Source: Rhodospirillales bacterium (GTDB lineage: Bacteria > Pseudomonadota > Alphaproteobacteria > Rhodospirillales > Casp-alpha2). Taken from it: a DNA stretch of 7,400 bases. Position numbers and translations under genes: made by a program. Shown piece by piece: positions 5,354-7,400 of the stretch (positions within the stretch are counted from its first letter, which is position 1; the number at the start of each line of letters is the position of its first letter). A model generated the notes under the pieces. The model saw only the letters and a program-made list of their open reading frames with translations, made no database searches and was not told the origin of the DNA. Location of the stretch: the NCBI GenBank assembly GCA_016187325.1, contig JACPJY010000100.1:1-7400 (forward strand), in the 5' to 3' direction.

Positions 5354-6649
5354 ATGAGCGGACCCGTCCTTCCCGATCCCATCGGTGCGCCGATGGCGCC
5401 AGACTCGGGCGCGTTCTCCCGGCGCTTCCGAACGACGGCATTTTGGCGCGCGCTGCCGGCCGGCATGCGGCGTCGCTGGTGGCTGTTCCGGCCGTTCGAC
5501 ATGATCGCGCGCCATTGGCCGGTGTTCAGGAAGCCGAATGGCGTGCTGGTGGTGCGCATGGACGGCATCGGCGATATGGTGCTGTTCCGACGCACGCTCG
5601 ATCACTATGCCGACGCGTTCGGCGTCGGCAGAACCGGGATCACGGTGCTCGGCTGTGAGAGCTGGGGCAAGCTCGCCGACCCGGTATTCGCCGGCTACCG
5701 CGTCATCACCATCGATGAGCACGCGTTCGCGAGAAATCCCTTCTACAGGTTCAAGGTGGCGCTTCGGGTGCGCCGCATGGCGCCGGCAGTGGCAGTCTGT
5801 GATTCCTACATGCGTCGCGCGCTAATGGCCGACAGCCTGGTATGGATGTCGGCGGCGCCGCAGACGGTAGTGTCGGCGCCCTTCGTTAGCGAGCGTACCC
5901 GGCCGGAGTTCACCTATTACCTGAGCCAGGTCGGCCGGATCGTCGACACCGGTCCCTACCCGACCCACGAGATCATTCGCCACTACCGGTTCGTCTCCGC
6001 CATTGCCGGACGGACCATCCGGCCCGAAGCGCCGCGCATCGCCTGGCGTGACCAGCCGCCGCCGGTGGTGGCAGGTGCGCCCTATGCGGTATTGAATCCC
6101 GGCAGCAACGAGCCCGGCCGCCGTTGGCCGCTCGCGAGCTATGTTGCCGTCGCGAAAAGGCTGCTGAAGCGCGGCTTCCGGGTGGTGTTCGTCGGCCAGC
6201 CGGGCGATTGGGGCGACCGGCACGGCATCGCCGGAATCGTCGGCCATGCGGGCGTGATCGACCTCGCCGGCCGCACCGACCTGCCGCAACTCCTGGACCT
6301 GATCAAGAACGCCGCGCTGATGGTGACCAACGACACCGGCCCGGCGCATCTCGGCATCGCGCTCGGTTGTCCGACCGTGGTCATCGTCGGCGGCGGCCAC
6401 TTCGGCAGTTTTGTCCCCTACCCCGCCGAAGCCGCGCCAGCGAACGCGCGTTTCGTTTACCAGCGGATGGAGTGCTACCACTGCTTCTGGCGCTGCCACA
6501 AGCGCGCCGACAAGTTCCAAGTCTTTCCGTGCATCGGCGAAATCGGCGAGGAAAAGGTGTGGCGCGAATGCGAATCGCTGTTGGCCGCTGCCGCCGGCGC
6601 GGCGGCGGGCGAAGGCGCGGACAAGACGGCGTCGGCCGGCCAGCGGTGA
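5354..6649 (+). CDS. Glycosyltransferase family 9 (heptosyltransferase-like)
   Basis: GT9 enzymes transfer heptose or related sugars from nucleotide donors onto lipopolysaccharide core or other surface glycans at the inner face of the cytoplasmic membrane. The 431-residue protein has a basic, aromatic N-terminal extension (1-60) with RRRWWLF, which may help membrane contact. The N-terminal domain motif VVRMDGIGDMVLF has M69 and D74, where family members have R-x-D-x-[IL]-G-D. The C-terminal domain has NPGSN (248-252) and GRRWP, a GRTDLPQLLDLI segment, and NDTGPAHLGIALGCP with N326-D-T-G-P-A-H332, the donor-binding signature. After VGGGHFGSFVPY comes a cysteine cluster, C374-x2-C377-x3-C381 and C393. 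The C-terminus is Ala/Gly-rich. The ATG at 5354 has only a weak site (GACAGG at 5346-5351); an ATG at 5393 is an alternative with no better one. The acceptor is unknown: no other LPS gene is in view. Confidence 0.9.
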   Translation: MSGPVLPDPIGAPMAPDSGAFSRRFRTTAFWRALPAGMRRRWWLFRPFDMIARHWPVFRKPNGVLVVRMDGIGDMVLFRRTLDHYADAFGVGRTGITVLGCESWGKLADPVFAGYRVITIDEHAFARNPFYRFKVALRVRRMAPAVAVCDSYMRRALMADSLVWMSAAPQTVVSAPFVSERTRPEFTYYLSQVGRIVDTGPYPTHEIIRHYRFVSAIAGRTIRPEAPRIAWRDQPPPVVAGAPYAVLNPGSNEPGRRWPLASYVAVAKRLLKRGFRVVFVGQPGDWGDRHGIAGIVGHAGVIDLAGRTDLPQLLDLIKNAALMVTNDTGPAHLGIALGCPTVVIVGGGHFGSFVPYPAEAAPANARFVYQRMECYHCFWRCHKRADKFQVFPCIGEIGEEKVWRECESLLAAAAGAAAGEGADKTASAGQR

Positions 6650-6709
6650 GCCGCGCCTTTCACTTCCCCGGCGCCCACCATCCGGCCCGGCTGCTGGGAC
6701 TTTCCTGAG

Positions 6710-7400
6710 ATGCCGTCGTGGCTCGAATCAGCGAAGGTCTACGGCGACCGCCGCGTGTTGTCGCTGCTGTTCCTCGGCTTCTCGAGCGGGTTGCCGTTCG
6801 GCGTGCTGGCCGAGCCGCTGACCGCCTGGCTTGCCGAAAGCCAGGTCTCGAAGACCGCGATCGGCCTGTTCGTGCTGGTCAGTCTCCCCTATTCGCTGAA
6901 GTTCGCGTGGGCGCCGCTGATCGACCACATGGCGCTGCCCTGGCTCACCCGTCGGTTCGGTCGCCGGCGCGGCTGGGCACTCCTGACCCAGGCGGTTCTG
7001 CTCGCCGTCATCGTCGGCATCGGCCTCACCCAGCCTGCGAACGATCTCAGGTGGACGGCGGTTTTCGCCCTCGCCGTCGCCTTTGCCTCTGCCAGCCAGG
7101 ACATCGTGATCGACGCCTACCGCGTCGAGATCCTGGAAACCCGCCAGCTCGCCGCCGGCGCCGCGACGGCGACGTTCGGTTGGCGGGTCGGCCAAGTCGG
7201 CGCTGCCGCCGGCGGGTTGATCTTCGCCGACTTCTTCCCGTGGCCGATGGTATTCGCCGGCATGGCGCTCTTCGTGCTGATCGGCGTGGTCGCCATCCTG
7301 GTCAACCCGGAACCGTCGAAGCCGATCAGCGGCGAGGCGCTCGCTTTGACGCGCCGCGCCGACGCCTTCGCCGCCGAGGCCGGCCGCCTGCCGCCCGCGC
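6710..7400 (+). CDS. AmpG-like major facilitator permease, 5' part
   Basis: AmpG permeases of the inner membrane import GlcNAc-anhydroMurNAc and its peptides for peptidoglycan recycling. The first 230 codons are present and run off the window end without a stop. Six hydrophobic segments are visible (about 16-40, 49-71, 89-108, 113-134, 150-174 and 178-199), matching the N-terminal half of a 12-helix transporter. Family landmarks are FSSGLPFG (24-31), the cytoplasmic loop FGRRRGW (83-89), NDLRW (111-115) and SASQDIVIDAYRVEIL (127-142). The last two align with the LRW and SASQDIVFDA segments of E. coli AmpG. The visible end (200-230) is a polar loop that probably links the two halves. ATG 6710 lies 60 bases after the glycosyltransferase stop, with only a weak ribosome site (GGGA near 6696-6699). 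Close spacing on one strand allows co-transcription with the GT9 gene. Substrate is inferred from family only. Confidence 0.88.
   Translation, partial: MPSWLESAKVYGDRRVLSLLFLGFSSGLPFGVLAEPLTAWLAESQVSKTAIGLFVLVSLPYSLKFAWAPLIDHMALPWLTRRFGRRRGWALLTQAVLLAVIVGIGLTQPANDLRWTAVFALAVAFASASQDIVIDAYRVEILETRQLAAGAATATFGWRVGQVGAAAGGLIFADFFPWPMVFAGMALFVLIGVVAILVNPEPSKPISGEALALTRRADAFAAEAGRLPPA

Noticed and set aside
4714..5595. Long - strand open frame over adenosine kinase
   Set aside because: It lies antisense to a well-supported PfkB kinase gene, and its translation lacks recognisable motifs and is biased in composition as expected of a shadow frame.

Overview
The window is about 70% GC by eye, coding-dense and strongly biased to G/C at third codon positions. 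Its gene set (dapB, a DUF2244 membrane protein, nth, an EI24/CysZ-like membrane protein, an alphaproteobacterial-type adenosine kinase) points to a chromosomal segment of an alphaproteobacterium, plausibly of the Rhodospirillales. This placement rests on protein character and neighbourhood; no 16S or other marker is present. I see no mobile element, phage, CRISPR array, tRNA or rRNA.

Layout. (1) dapB, lysine/diaminopimelate biosynthesis, + strand, 61-870. (2) A DUF2244 two-pass membrane protein, - strand, 896-1399, convergent with dapB. (3) A 131-bp divergent intergenic region (1400-1530) with a small inverted repeat that weakly resembles a Fur site. (4) nth, endonuclease III, + strand, 1531-2167. 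It carries an internal deletion of about 62 bp that removes the whole [4Fe-4S] cysteine loop and shifts the frame. (5) A compact three-gene - strand operon read from 4061 down to 2164: EI24-family membrane protein, bactofilin, proline/alanine-rich lipoprotein. It converges on nth with overlapping stop codons. (6) A 238-bp divergent intergenic region (4062-4299) with a plausible sigma70-type promoter facing right. (7) A + strand series: adenosine kinase (4300-5292), a GT9-family glycosyltransferase (5354-6649) and an AmpG-like major facilitator permease (6710 onward, cut by the window end).

How the genes relate. Much of the window serves the cell envelope: DapB makes a precursor of meso-diaminopimelate for peptidoglycan, AmpG-like permeases import muropeptides for recycling, GT9 enzymes build lipopolysaccharide or related glycans, and bactofilins scaffold local wall synthesis. 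The EI24-bactofilin-lipoprotein operon could be an envelope module with a membrane, a cytoskeletal and a lipid-anchored part; that link is inferred from gene order alone.

The main anomaly is nth. The catalytic Lys and Asp and the basic C-terminal tail are all recognisable, but the Fe-S cluster loop is missing and the tail is out of frame. Either this strain has a recently broken nth or the assembly dropped a short segment. I found no convincing undescribed multi-gene system.
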